Notes under the pieces: generated by a model
Seen by the model: the letters and a program-made list of their open reading frames with translations, nothing else
The model's database searches: none
Told to the model about the DNA's origin: nothing
Assembly (NCBI RefSeq): GCF_035222375.1
Contig: NC_085887.1
Coordinates: 285,501-349,500 of the forward strand
DNA length: 64,000 nucleotides
Source: Podospora pseudocomata
Lineage: Eukaryota; Ascomycota; Sordariomycetes; Sordariales; Podosporaceae
Reading direction: 5' to 3'
Part shown: one piece after another, positions 23,440 through 33,795 of the stretch
Layout of the letters: the number at the start of each line of letters is the position of its first letter
How positions within the stretch are numbered: position 1 is the first letter of the stretch
Made by a program: the position numbers and the translations under genes

Positions 23440-23532
23440 GCCCGATTAGCTCAGCTGGTTAGAGCGTCGTACTAATACTGGCAGCAGTACATAGTAATGC
23501 GAAGGTCAACAGTTCAATCCTGTTATTGGGCA
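23440..23532 (+). tRNA. tRNA-Ile (anticodon AAT) with a 19-nt intron
   Basis: The acceptor stem GCCCGAT pairs with ATTGGGC (one G-T pair), with discriminator A. The D arm is GCTCAGCTGGTTAGAGC. The anticodon stem TCGTA/TGCGA encloses AAT (23474-23476). The intron is at about 23478-23496, after position 37; its exact edge is ambiguous by one base. A TTTT terminator is at 23541-23544. Confidence 0.92.
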
Positions 23533-23574
23533 TCCAAATCTTTTAAGTGAAGAGAAGTTCTCTGTCACATTTTT

Positions 23575-23618
23575 TCTCTTTTATCTCTTTTATCTCTTTT
23601 ATCTCTTTTATCTCCTTT
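23575..23618. repeat. Short tandem repeat, ATCTCTTTT unit
   Basis: About five copies of a 9-bp pyrimidine-rich unit directly downstream of the tRNA-Ile terminator. The remaining sequence to 24657 contains no supported gene. Confidence 0.85.
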
Positions 23619-24657
23619 GCGCCGGGCTTTTTCCAATTACAAAATCAGTTTCATGATGAGGTGGCCCTATTCAATATTTTGTAGGCATTGAGTGGCTAAT
23701 TAGATAGCACAAGCAACGCGATTCGATTGGTAGGTACCAACTTATCAAATACCTTAAGTAGGTACCTGTTAATCCCCCTGATCGAACCCCTGAGGAGGTC
23801 ATGAAAAAGACATGCCGCAAAGCACACCAAAAAGCTGTAAGCTGGACATGTTGATTGTCGGCTCCTCTCCAGACAAAAGCTTCACTCGACAGGCTGGCCA
23901 CTGGAACACACTTTTCCCAAGAAGCCCAGCCTACCTCAGAGAGAGCGCAAGACTTCAACAGGCAAGCAATCCGAATAGATGCCGTCCAATTTCGTCACCA
24001 GAACATCATCGCCACAGCTCAACCCGATTCACACAAACGGCCTTGTCACAGAGTCATATAGCAAACCAGCGTGCAGGCCCGATACCATACCGGCATCCCC
24101 GTCGACATTATACCTACACATATTACCGAGTTGGATGACTTGTCGGCAAGAGCCGAAATGCGGGGACGGCTGTACCCTTTTTACCTCCTTTCCCCTGACT
24201 GTCCACCCCTCTCTGACCCTGCCACCCAAAACGGCAAAAGACTGTGGATCAATTAGCCTAGAATTCGAACCGCTGTATGCAGCTTATGGCTTATAGTCTT
24301 CAGTCATGATATTTTGAGCATGCGGTTTGGTCAGGACTCCGATTCCGACTCCGCACACGACCCTGGGAAAAACACAAGAGACGGCTCAGGGTTCTGGAAG
24401 GGTTGGAACGAGGAGGCAGCCATTCGGCATGTTTCCTATTGGTGGCTTCACTCGGGACGTTGTGGGTGGTGAGATGTTGTTGGCTGTAAGAGGAAGCTAT
24501 ACCGGAAGCCGAGGCGGTCCTTGATGTTGGTAATATCTGTCGTCCGTTGCTCGTCCGTGGAAGACAGCGAGCGGCCCGAGCAGTACATAACCACCCACCT
24601 GACCTCATCTCGGAGACCGTTTCCTCACATCTGTCTGCCATTCCCGGCCTCCCCGTC

Positions 24658-25662
24658 ATGATGGCACGCCTTTCCTTTCTTCTGCCCCTTTTGGGCCTGC
24701 TCACAGTTCCTGCAGCAGCTGTTCTCACCATCTCGGCCGCTCTCAACGTAATCGAATACGTCCCTCTCCTTACCACCTCCGAAGATTACTACAACTCCTC
24801 CGCAATTTTCGTCAACGGCGGAGTCGCGCCCCTCGTCCGCAACAGCTCTATCGACCTCGGCGCCAACGCCGAAACCCAAGCCCTCCGCAATTACGCAAAT
24901 AACACCTCCCTCCGGATCATCTGGAACATTGCCGAGGTCCCCTACCGCCTGGTAGCCAACCGCGCAGCCGGTATTTCCTCTCTTTCCGATCTCAAGGGGA
25001 AGCGAGTTGGCACTATCAACGGCACCTCGGCGGGTTACTTTGTCGAGCAGCTCCTCAAGACCGTCGGTCTCGAATACGGGGATTACCAAACCATCGCCGG
25101 CAACATCTGCCACGAGGCGCCCTGCGGAAACAGGACCTTCCCGGACATGCTGGCAAGAGGAGAGATTGACGCGTTTGGCATCTGGGAACCCACCCTCCAA
25201 TTGGGCATCGACGCGCTCCCCGCAGGGCAGACGGTGGTCTTCCAGGACAGAAAGGTGTACCGCGAGATTTACAACTTGCACTCTACCAAAGAGAAGCTGG
25301 CGGACAAGAAGAAAAGGAAAGAGATTGTGGTGTTCTTGAAGAATCTGATCAAGGCGCAGAGGGTGTTTGAGGAGGAGCCGGAGAAGGTCTATGCGAGGGT
25401 CTCGGCCGCGGTGAATGTGAGCGTGCCGTTGTTGAAGAAGGTTTGGCGGGTTCATGATTGGAGTGGGGGGATCCCGGAGGATCTGGTGGATGTGCTGGGG
25501 GAGGAGGAGAAGTACATTGCCAGGGTGGATAACAGGACCGCGAGCAGTAGGGAGCATGTGGCCAAGATGGTGGATGGGAGTGTGCTTGTGGAGGCGTTGG
25601 CGCTGTTGAAGAAGGAGGAGCGGCGTGGAGAGGGACATGGGAAGGAACGTGGGCGGGATTAA
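24658..25662 (+). CDS. Secreted ABC-type substrate-binding-like (SsuA/THI5-like) protein
   Basis: An intronless 334-residue protein with a signal peptide (LSFLLPLLGLLTVPAAA) ending near residue 21. The mature part resembles the periplasmic nitrate/sulfonate/taurine-binding fold: IIWNIAEVPYRLVANRAAGISSLSDLKGKRVG with GTSAGYFVEQLL, followed by GNICHEAP and LARGEIDAFGIWEPTLQLGID, the typical hinge and second-lobe pattern. Several N-glycosylation sites suggest extracellular or cell-surface location. In bacteria this fold delivers small ligands to ABC importers; fungi have no such importer, so the ligand and role are unknown. The lack of introns and the bacterial-type fold raise the possibility of old horizontal transfer. 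Two adjacent Met codons (24658, 24661) are equally plausible starts. Confidence 0.8.
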   Translation: MMARLSFLLPLLGLLTVPAAAVLTISAALNVIEYVPLLTTSEDYYNSSAIFVNGGVAPLVRNSSIDLGANAETQALRNYANNTSLRIIWNIAEVPYRLVANRAAGISSLSDLKGKRVGTINGTSAGYFVEQLLKTVGLEYGDYQTIAGNICHEAPCGNRTFPDMLARGEIDAFGIWEPTLQLGIDALPAGQTVVFQDRKVYREIYNLHSTKEKLADKKKRKEIVVFLKNLIKAQRVFEEEPEKVYARVSAAVNVSVPLLKKVWRVHDWSGGIPEDLVDVLGEEEKYIARVDNRTASSREHVAKMVDGSVLVEALALLKKEERRGEGHGKERGRD

Positions 25663-25711
25663 GCAACGTCATGTACATGATTGTCATTAACACGATATAA
25701 AAGTGTCTGGG

Positions 25712-26698
25712 TCAACTACTGGCAGGCTGGTCGTCCTGTGTAGGGGTGATCAGCGTGGGGTCAACCACCCCTTCCAGCCACGACCTGAAGTCCTTGACTG
25801 CCTGGCGATCGTTCTCCTTTGACGAAACCTTGAGCTCCCCGTCATACGATGTCCTGAACTTCTTGCCAAAAGGCAAGCACTTGCTAAATTCCACCAGTAC
25901 CGCCCTCACCCCCTCGCTACCCTCGCCTCTCCCCACAACAATGTTCTCAGCCCGAATACTGTTGTGCGCCAGACCCAGCTGGTGCAGCCTGCTCACCACA
26001 TTCTCCAACCCCCTCACGAACGACTCAACCTCGATCTCGTTTCCTTTGCCCTTCTCCTTCACCTCGGCCAGATACTCCAACAGGGTGTATGGATGCTTGT
26101 CAAACACCAATCCCGTGATTCTCCCTCTCCTGGTTCTTGTGCCGTGATAGCGAATCATGTTTGGATGGCCATGCTGCGCCAACTGCTGGAGAATAACAGC
26201 CTCTCTGAGGAGCATGGCTTGCTGCTGCTCTGCCCTGTCCTTGTCTTTGGTGTCAAAATTCAAAAGATTGGGCCGGCGGATGAAGTACGCTCCTGTCTCT
26301 GAGTCCTCCGGGGGTGAGTCAGGCGCGATAATCAGCGCCATGAGAGGCTTCCCTGGCATGAGGGGATAGATGAGACCGTCGGGGATCCGCTCAAGATGGG
26401 AGGATGACTCGAGAATTAGGGACGGCGTGAGTGACGAGGACGGGAGGGGGAGACTGCCGATGTAGCATTCATCCGTGTCAGGGGTGAAGTATGTGAAGGT
26501 GGTGGAGGGGGCGGAGGAGAGATCTTCGGTGATGTGGTGGATGTTCATCTCATTGCGGGAGGGCACACGGCGAACCATTTCCTCGCTCGGGGGACTGAGG
26601 TGAAGCTTTTGATGAACAGGGGCGGTGGTGGTGAAGGAATGGCCATCCCGAGGATTGCTGCTAGGGGCAGATTCAAACTGGGAGTCGTTTACAGTCAT
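25712..26698 (-). CDS. Protein-kinase-like protein, probable pseudokinase
   Basis: An intronless 328-residue protein. The C-terminal two thirds follow the kinase fold: a helix like alphaC with REAVILQQLAQHGHPNMIRYHG, a hinge-like YTLLEYLAEVKEKGKG, and LHQLGLAHNSIRAENIVV where a kinase would have the HRD-to-Asn catalytic loop. The catalytic Asp is replaced (HNS for HRD), and the DFG site reads VEFS, so phosphotransfer is unlikely. The Asn of the catalytic loop (ENIVV) is kept. The N-terminal about 100 residues are Ser/Pro-rich. Fungi carry many such kinase-like proteins, often of unknown role. It converges with the substrate-binding-like gene, with 49 bp between their stops. Confidence 0.75.
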   Translation of the reverse strand: MTVNDSQFESAPSSNPRDGHSFTTTAPVHQKLHLSPPSEEMVRRVPSRNEMNIHHITEDLSSAPSTTFTYFTPDTDECYIGSLPLPSSSLTPSLILESSSHLERIPDGLIYPLMPGKPLMALIIAPDSPPEDSETGAYFIRRPNLLNFDTKDKDRAEQQQAMLLREAVILQQLAQHGHPNMIRYHGTRTRRGRITGLVFDKHPYTLLEYLAEVKEKGKGNEIEVESFVRGLENVVSRLHQLGLAHNSIRAENIVVGRGEGSEGVRAVLVEFSKCLPFGKKFRTSYDGELKVSSKENDRQAVKDFRSWLEGVVDPTLITPTQDDQPASS

Positions 26699-28016
26699 CT
26701 TGTCGGTTTAAGTTCTTGAAGATGTTAAAGAAGGCAGGCCTCAAGCTGCTTGCTGATGCTGATGCTGACGCTGATGGGCTTGGATAGGCAATTTCGAGCT
26801 ATAAGCGAGCTCGAGAACAAGGAAGCTGGACAAGGCTTTGAAAACGTGTGTCGCCAATATGTGCCGTGTGGATTACCTGTGGGCTGGAGCATTGCACGTT
26901 TCCTTTGTCTCACGTCCTCAGAAGCTGCCCGGCAGGGAAGACGGTGGGTTGGGAGACAATAAGGCTCTGGCTCTAGACTCACCGCATATTACTCGATCTG
27001 TTAAAATTTTGACTAGCGTCTCGGCAACGGCGATCACTAAGCCTAGAGTCGTAAGTGGACTCACACTCGCTTGCTGAAAACCGTCACGAGGCTGGCTGGA
27101 TATAGCTAGGGGGAGATAACACGGGTGGGCCTGGTGAAGACAGGTCGGGAATATCTCTTTGATGAGGCACTTTCAGCAAGTGGAAGAGACGACAGTTGCT
27201 GGCTGTGAGAAGCTGATGACGACTGTCTACAAGTATGCTTCTATTGCAGCCCCAACTGCCAGAATCTCAACCCCTGACCTCGTGGCTACCTATATACTAG
27301 AACAACTGGACACTGAAACCCAACTCGTAAACTACCTGTGCATTATAGCTCCACATCTTGCTCATCTGTACCTAACCACAGATAGACGTGTACGTTCCTA
27401 ACAACATTATTGAAACCTTTGGGCACGTCACAAACATCATGTTTCTCATTACGCTTCAGATCTCTCGTACAATCTTATCACATTTCACATTCAGAATGCA
27501 TGCAGTTGTGCCCGAAATCAAGACTCTGTTTGCCCTAATCACTATCAGAGTGATAAAAAACCCGTCGAACTTGTGTTATCCCGGACGAGCCCATGTTGAA
27601 TAACCATGAGGAAGACACCGGTGCCTTCCGACTCCTTAAATACCGCCTTTTCCCCCGCGCACGCCCAATTTCTTCCCTCTTCCTGAAAGGCAAAAACTTC
27701 ATTTTTGCTTCCTGTCCCGAACTCTATTTTTTGCTTCCCTGAACCCTATTTTCCGCCATGTCCCAAATTCCACCGCTAAAAACCATAAAACAATCCCACG
27801 CTGCCCAAACCAACCCCAAACGTCGCCCAAATCAATCTCCAACGCCGCGAAAACAAAGAGAAACCTCGACGAGCAATGTTGAGGCCGAGGCCAAGATGGT
27901 CTGTGCATATGAACGTGTCGAGAATCGGTAAAGCCAGGATACTATATCGAATGATGTCGCTATGTGCAATGATGCCGCGGCCATGCGAAGGAATCGTCGC
28001 GAAATGCGCCTGTGGC
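26699..28016. other. Intergenic
   Basis: A 1.3 kb AT-richer stretch. Open frames are under 90 codons and not protein-like. No repeat or RNA fold was recognised. It contains the 5' region of the pseudokinase and the 3' region of the RNA ligase. Confidence 0.45.
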
Positions 28017-30398
28017 TTAGAAGCCGAGCCAGCTGAGGGTCTCCTTGGAGACAGTGACTGTCTTCTTGACTGGGGCGCGCTTGGGCGACATGGTGATGCT
28101 CACGCTGGGAGCCATGACGGTGGTGGTCGACTCGGGGGCAGCGACATCCGTCCCGGGGTCCTCATCAACGCCGGAAACCTCGCTGTCGGACTCCTCAGCG
28201 GCACAGTCGAGATTGAAAGAAGGCTCGGGCATCGGGATGTCGTTGCTGACGGCCAAAGTCTGGTGCCAGGCCTCGTTGGCTGGAGCCTTCTCTTGCTGCT
28301 CCTTCGCGAACTTGCGCAGCATGGCGCGCTGCTTTTCCTCGTCGGCGATCTTAGCCAGGGCGGCCTTCTTCTTCTGGCAGATCTCGTTGAAAGCCTGGTC
28401 GGCCAAGTGCTTTGCCTTCCAGGCGTTGACGTAGTCGATGATGTTCTGGTAGTCATTGCCAGAGGCCCAGGCCTCGAATAGCTGCATGCCGGGAGTGAGC
28501 TCGGCCCAGAACTCGTCGTTCCTTGCCCGCTTGGCGGCGTCTTTGGCGGGAACGGTAACGTTGATGGCCGAAGCCGTGACGGCTGGAGCCTTGACAGCTG
28601 GAGCCTGAATGGCTTGAGCCCTGACGGCCCGAGCCTGGACGGTTGGGGCGACGATGACCGGCTTCGTGGCGTCAGAGATTTTTGGGGCCGCGTGGGGGAT
28701 AGGCTCAGAAGCTGGCTTCTTCTCCTCAGGCTTCAGAACGTAAGCAGAGGTCGCGGGAAGCGGAGCGACGGCGTTGGCAACAGCGATCTGCTTGGCCTTG
28801 ACAGCAGCAGAGGTCACTGGGACGGGGAGTCTAACCTCCCCAGACTGGGTGCCGCCGATGCGCAAAATGGAATGGGGTTGCTCCAGGGGGGCAGTGCGGT
28901 CTCGCAGACGCTCGCCACGAGCGAGGGCCTCATCGCCTTTCTCGAGAATCCACTTGGTGCTCAGGACCTTGAATGAGCGTTGGTCCTCGAAGCACTTGAA
29001 AACGAAGCCCTCGCCGGGCGCGGCTTCAGCCATGGCCTGGAGCTCGTCATGGCTGTTGGCGATCTCGCGAATTCGCACGTAGCCCTCGAGAGGAACGTGG
29101 CGAATCTGGTGTTGGACAGCAAACTCGCAGACGGCCTTGGGGTTCCACTTCTTGCCAGTGTGAAGGTCGACGATGGAGTGGAGGAAGAAGTCAAAGCCGT
29201 TGCCACAGTCGCCGATCTTGCCATTGGCCTTGTCGTTAAGAGCGGCGTAGCCATAGGGATTGCCGCAAATGTTGTGGCCGACAAGTTCACCCTGGAAGGC
29301 GATGTTGATATCCAGCTTCGCGAGAAGCTTCGGAAGGCCGAGACCAACGGCGGTGTTGACGAAAGCCTCGAAGGACTCGGTGCTGTAGATGATGTCTTTG
29401 TTGGTGCTGCAAATACCGGCGCGACCGTTCTCGAAAACGCAGGTCTTGCGGTAGAAGGGAGCGACGCGGGAGTTCAGCAAGGGCAAGCTGTGGTAAAGGT
29501 GAGAGTCCTTGTTGACGAAGTAAATGCTCATGGCGGAACCGTCGAGCTTCACCGTCTGCTGGTACACGAGGCGGCGGTACTTGGGCTTATTGAAAAGGTT
29601 GGGACAGTTCTGATGCCTCTCCATTTTGGTGCTGAGCATGAACGCAGGCGGCTTGGGGTTCAGCATAGTGGCTGCCGCCTGGACAGGCGCCATCGAAGCA
29701 GCGACGGGAGCCGCAGCGATGGTGGCAGCCGAAGCCTTGACGGAAGCCGAAGTGGCGATGGGAGCCGAAGGACGGTGGACAGGAGTCGAAATGGTGACAT
29801 TGGCGGAAGCTGTGACCTTGGCCGAGGAAGAAGACTCGGGCTCCCACTTCTTGATGCCGAGCTTCTCAGAGAAGTCAACGTCGCGAAGGTAGTCCTCGAA
29901 GCTGGTGTTATCGGTCGAGGCAGCCTTGAGTTTCAGAGCGCGGAATTCTCTGACGATGGTCCCGATATCACTCAGCTTGAAAATTCGGCCCTGAGAAGTG
30001 ACCTTGACCTTTTCCGACCCGCTGCGAAACTCGAGCTGCTGGGTGGCAATACGCCAGCCCTTCTGACCATACATGGTCTGAAGTGTGCCCCAAGGAGCGA
30101 AGAGCTTCGAGTAGGGGTTGCGATGGGGTGTGAATGAGTCCACCTCGCAGAACACCACGAGTTCGCCGACCAAAAAGTTCTCCTCGTTGAGGATCAAGAC
30201 TTTCCAGCCGTCAACTGTGGCCAAGCCGAATCTCTTGGTAAGCCTCTCGAGGGAGGAGATGCGGCGAATGGTGGCGAGCTTGCGCTCATGAGGACGAGGC
30301 GTAGGTGTCGCGACGGTGACAGCGTCGGCGTTCTCAACGGGCAAGATCGCCTGAGAGTCCCTGATGGCGGCCTCGAGGAAATCCTTGGCCGAAGACAT
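28017..30398 (-). CDS. RNA ligase, DraRnl/Rnl5-like (DRB0094 family)
   Basis: An intronless 793-residue protein. The N-terminal about 40-150 resembles the OB-like domain of Deinococcus DraRnl: KLATIRRISSLERL, ATVDGWKVLILNEE, FLVGELVVFCEVDSF. The nucleotidyltransferase core has motif I VKLDGSAM with the likely AMP-accepting Lys284, motif III FQGELVGHN (368-376), motif IIIa FDFFLHSIVD (402-411), motif IV GEGFVFK (462-468) and motif V SFKVLSTKW (475-483). Family members seal nicked 3'-OH/5'-phosphate RNA. Two Ala/Val/Lys-rich linkers (about 190-250 and 520-610) and a C-terminal helical region ending TLSWLGF are additions beyond the bacterial enzyme. No localisation signal is evident. All ligase motifs look intact, so activity is expected. 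The RNA substrate in fungi is unknown. The start is the first Met. Confidence 0.85.
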   Translation of the reverse strand: MSSAKDFLEAAIRDSQAILPVENADAVTVATPTPRPHERKLATIRRISSLERLTKRFGLATVDGWKVLILNEENFLVGELVVFCEVDSFTPHRNPYSKLFAPWGTLQTMYGQKGWRIATQQLEFRSGSEKVKVTSQGRIFKLSDIGTIVREFRALKLKAASTDNTSFEDYLRDVDFSEKLGIKKWEPESSSSAKVTASANVTISTPVHRPSAPIATSASVKASAATIAAAPVAASMAPVQAAATMLNPKPPAFMLSTKMERHQNCPNLFNKPKYRRLVYQQTVKLDGSAMSIYFVNKDSHLYHSLPLLNSRVAPFYRKTCVFENGRAGICSTNKDIIYSTESFEAFVNTAVGLGLPKLLAKLDINIAFQGELVGHNICGNPYGYAALNDKANGKIGDCGNGFDFFLHSIVDLHTGKKWNPKAVCEFAVQHQIRHVPLEGYVRIREIANSHDELQAMAEAAPGEGFVFKCFEDQRSFKVLSTKWILEKGDEALARGERLRDRTAPLEQPHSILRIGGTQSGEVRLPVPVTSAAVKAKQIAVANAVAPLPATSAYVLKPEEKKPASEPIPHAAPKISDATKPVIVAPTVQARAVRAQAIQAPAVKAPAVTASAINVTVPAKDAAKRARNDEFWAELTPGMQLFEAWASGNDYQNIIDYVNAWKAKHLADQAFNEICQKKKAALAKIADEEKQRAMLRKFAKEQQEKAPANEAWHQTLAVSNDIPMPEPSFNLDCAAEESDSEVSGVDEDPGTDVAAPESTTTVMAPSVSITMSPKRAPVKKTVTVSKETLSWLGF

Positions 30399-31882
30399 TT
30401 TGCTTGTTGTCGATCTACCTTAAGATAGGACGTCGACGTGATGATATCGGCTAATGAGACGTCGATATGTGTGATGGAAGAGATTCCAAAGATGGGTAAA
30501 AGGTAGATGGATGGATGAATGAATGAATAGAAGGTGGATGAGAGTGAGGCGAGGTAGCTTGCGTGTTGGTGCTTGGGTAAGACTGAAGGCAAGTGAAGTG
30601 TTCTGTCTTGAGTGGTGGTTGTGGGGGAGAGAAGACCGTTGAGAGGATGGAGGGAGAGATTCCTTTATACCTGGAGGTGGGCAAGGGGCGAGCACGGGGC
30701 CCACAGCGACGACGGTCAGGAGCAAGTATAAGTGAGCTGAGGTGAAAACTGGATGTGGCTTGCTGCTATCGTGGTTTGACCAACGGGGGGGCCCAAGAAA
30801 AGTGGAGAAGGGGAACTCCTAGGAGCTTAGAGTGTAACCACAGGAGCAGGTGATAGATGTTTGTGGAAGAACTATGGTGTTCCGACGAGAGGAGGACCTG
30901 CTTTGGAGAGAAAAGAAGAAGGTTGGGAGATTTGGAGAGAATTTTGTTTAAATTCACTGGTGAGAAGATAAAAGTGAACTTGATAGTAGGTATCGTGTGA
31001 TTGGCGCTATCAGTCTTCAAACTTGAGGCTAATCATTCCAATCAAAATATCGGAGCAACGAGAACAAAGGGAGAGAAATCACTGCCTCTGATTTTTATCC
31101 TTAGCTTACTTGACAGAGAGCAACCACCACGTGAAGCCCAAGGAGCGTGTGGCTGGGAAGGAAGCCCATGGATGGCAGGCACGAATTAGGGATTTCACCA
31201 CGACAAAGGTTAAGCTAGCCCTATTTTCCAGGCTTTGGGACGGTGGAGGGGTTGGTGAAAAACAAGGTTGGCTATATAAAAGTGTCGTTTAGATGGCTTT
31301 GGGCTGGTGGTGAAGTTAAGGTTACCTTTGGTGGTGAAGGATATCGTGATGATGTTTGATGTGAGGCACGTGATTTGCTTGGTGTTTTGAGGCCTGGACC
31401 TACCCACTCACCCACCTATGTGTTGATTATCTAATCTTCTTGAGTGCACAGGCCACCAGCTAAGCTTTTGCAGAAGCGCGATGCACGCAAATCAACGTCG
31501 CGTTTTTGACGGGCGCTCAGAGCACCAAAGCAAGAGCAAGCTCTCAACAACAATCTTCCGCCATTCAACGACAACCCTCGCTCGTTGGGAGCCATTGTTG
31601 CCGTTTGCTCCAGAGAGATTTCTATTGTATCTCTGATACACACATGCACGGCCAGTCAACAGCCGCCAGTTGATTGATTGCACTGAGCATTGTGTTCGTC
31701 TTTCCCATCTTTTGTGCCCTTGAATTCCGGCCATCTTGAGTCGACCGACTTCTCCCCTCCCCCCAACGGGCAGCCTCGCCTCGACTCGACTCGACACGAC
31801 ACTCTGCGTGTTTGTTTTTTCATTGCCATGAGATAGAACCAATCACAAGAGCATCAATCAATCTCGCCTTCTCACCGTCACA
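30399..31882. promoter_or_regulatory. Divergent intergenic region, RNA ligase and SNF5
   Basis: This 1.48 kb separates two head-to-head genes. A TATAAAG word lies at 30669-30663 on the minus strand, 265 bp before the RNA ligase ATG. The rest has no supported gene; open frames of 60-115 codons are low complexity. Confidence 0.45.
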
Positions 31883-33786
31883 ATGGCTTTGCGGTCCGAG
31901 TCGCAACAGGCGATACTCTCGTCTTTGGCCCCTCGCTTGCGCACCTACCAGAATGCTCTGCTCCAGCCTGTGATTCCCAGCGCCGTGCCGGCGAACCCTC
32001 TGTCGCGAACCACCAAGCGAGGAACGACTATAATCAACTATGCCGAGGATGGGTACGATGATTACGACGATGATGACGACGACAACCGTCGCCGACCTAC
32101 CGGTTTGCGCAGCCTCCGTCGCGACGACAGCGCCTCCAAAGTAGACCCCAGCGAAAAGGTCGGCAAGGAAGCTGTCGCCCCAGTTGAGATGCAGGGCATC
32201 TGGCGCGACTGGATGAACAGGACGCGCCGGGCAGATGCCCAAAACTATGCCCAGGCTTGTCTCCCGCTGACGCTGATCCCGATTCGCATCGATCTCGACA
32301 TTCCAAGCTATACACCCCCGCCTGCCCTGCCCGTCGGTGGCCATGCCGACCCAAATCACCCCTTCTTCAAACCCCAAGAACCAACAGTGCCTTACCGTCT
32401 ACGCGACACCTTCATGTGGAATCTGCACGAGACAGTCATCACAACCGACCAGTTTGCCACCACCTTGGTTCAGGACCTCGATCTTCCCAACCGTGCCCAG
32501 ACCATTTCAGAAATCAGCAAGCAGATTCGGACACAGCTTGAAGAGTATGCCGGTGTTGCGCTTCATCCTCTTTTCCACTCGCACAGTTCACGACCCAACG
32601 CCGCCGAGCCCTTAAAAGCTTCGATCCATGTCGAGTCGGCCACTCCGGCCCCTCAAAACCTTGCAACCTCTTCCCTCAGCCGAGCCAATACCCCCCACGT
32701 TCCCGTGACACCGTCCAAGTTGGGGAATGCCCCAGCGACGCCGGGCGCGATATCTGAAGGAGAAGGCGTGACCGCCAGCGCTACCCCGCTTGAAACTTCA
32801 GCTGATAACTACGAGAGCCCCGACGATACCTATAGATGCATCGTCAGCCTTAACATCAACTTGTCGTCACAGGTGTACACCGACAAGTTTGAGTGGTCGC
32901 TGCTGCACCCGCCGGGAACGGCCGAGCTCTTCGCCAAGCAGACCTGTAGTGACTTGGGTTTGTCTGGCGAATGGGTACCGGCCATGACGCATGCCATCTA
33001 TGAAGCTGTCCTACGTCTCAAGAAGGAAGCTTGCGAGTCGGGTGGTTTGGTTGCTGGCTGGGTTGGCGCCTCGTCTGCTCTCACTGCCAGCGGTGGTGTT
33101 CTGCCTCCAGGAGGAGTGATTGAGTTCCCGAATGATGCTGTCAACCCCAGCGGCGCAGGTGCTGGCTGGCGCTATGATCCTGACGGTCTTGCCGAATCCT
33201 GGGGCCCTCGTTTGGAGTATCTCAGCAAGGAGGAGATTGAGAAACGGGAAGGTGACCGGGAGCGCCAGATTCGTCGGCTGAGGAGAGAGACCGCGCGCTT
33301 CAGTAGTAATACTGGGCTGGGCGCCGGTGGCGTGCCCGTTGGCTTCGGCTTCACCGGACTTATTGAGCAAGATGCGGAGGAGAGGATGGGGAGAGGTGAA
33401 AGGAGCAAAAAGAAGAAGCGCTTCAGGAGTCTGTCGCCGGTCGGCCGAGCGGGCACTCCCGGTGGATATAGGGGTACTCCAGATGCCACGAGCGGTGCTG
33501 GAGGTTACGGGGGTGGCGGAACACTTGCTGAGCATGAGAGGAACACTTGGCGGTGCTCCCACTGCAAGGTTTGGGGGACAAGTGTTTGGGCTGTCCGGGA
33601 TGGTCCTTATGGGCCAAGGGTATGTCTTTCACACCCTGTCTCGTCTTTCATGTTTTTGGATGCTTTGATGCTGACACTCTGATGGCGCAGTCTCTTTGCA
33701 ACAATTGCGGGTTCATGTTTGAGCGCGATCGCAAGCTGCCTCGTTTTACACTGAATCTACATCTTGGTGATGCCAAGCCACTCTAG
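31883..33786 (+). CDS. snf5: SNF5/SMARCB1-family chromatin remodelling subunit (Snf5/Sfh1)
   Basis: A core subunit of SWI/SNF or RSC. Exons 31883-33619 and 33691-33786 give 610 residues, with a 71 bp intron (GTATGT...GCGCAG). An N-terminal acidic run (YDDYDDDDDDN, about 55-66) is followed by the SNF5 domain: LTLIPIRIDLDI, RDTFMWNLHETVITTDQFA, and a second repeat with CIVSLNINLSSQVYTDKFEWSLL and LGLSGEWVPAMTHAIYEAV. The C-terminus carries a GATA-like finger with Cys557, Cys560, Cys582 and Cys585, split by the intron, as in other filamentous fungal SNF5 proteins. A Gly/Arg/Lys-rich linker lies before the finger. The assigned stop TAG is followed immediately by GTAAGT, and an in-frame 186-codon stretch continues beyond it. 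Whether this is the Snf5 or the Sfh1 paralogue cannot be decided from the sequence alone. Confidence 0.88.
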
Positions 33787-33795
33787 GTAAGTGGC

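Noticed and set aside
23264-23532. Possible tRNA pseudogenes because the anticodon arms look too long
   Set aside because: Removing 21 and 19 nt after position 37 gives complete cloverleaves, so these are ordinary intron-containing tRNAs.
23816-24296. Several overlapping frames of 60-108 codons downstream of the tRNA pair
   Set aside because: No start or domain evidence, and no splice structure joining them.
24625-25638. A 337-codon open frame on the minus strand
   Set aside because: Antisense shadow of the substrate-binding-like gene, which has a signal peptide and family motifs on the plus strand.
28980-30137. A 385-codon open frame on the plus strand
   Set aside because: It is antisense to the RNA ligase; its composition mirrors the GC-rich third positions of that gene and it shows no domain.
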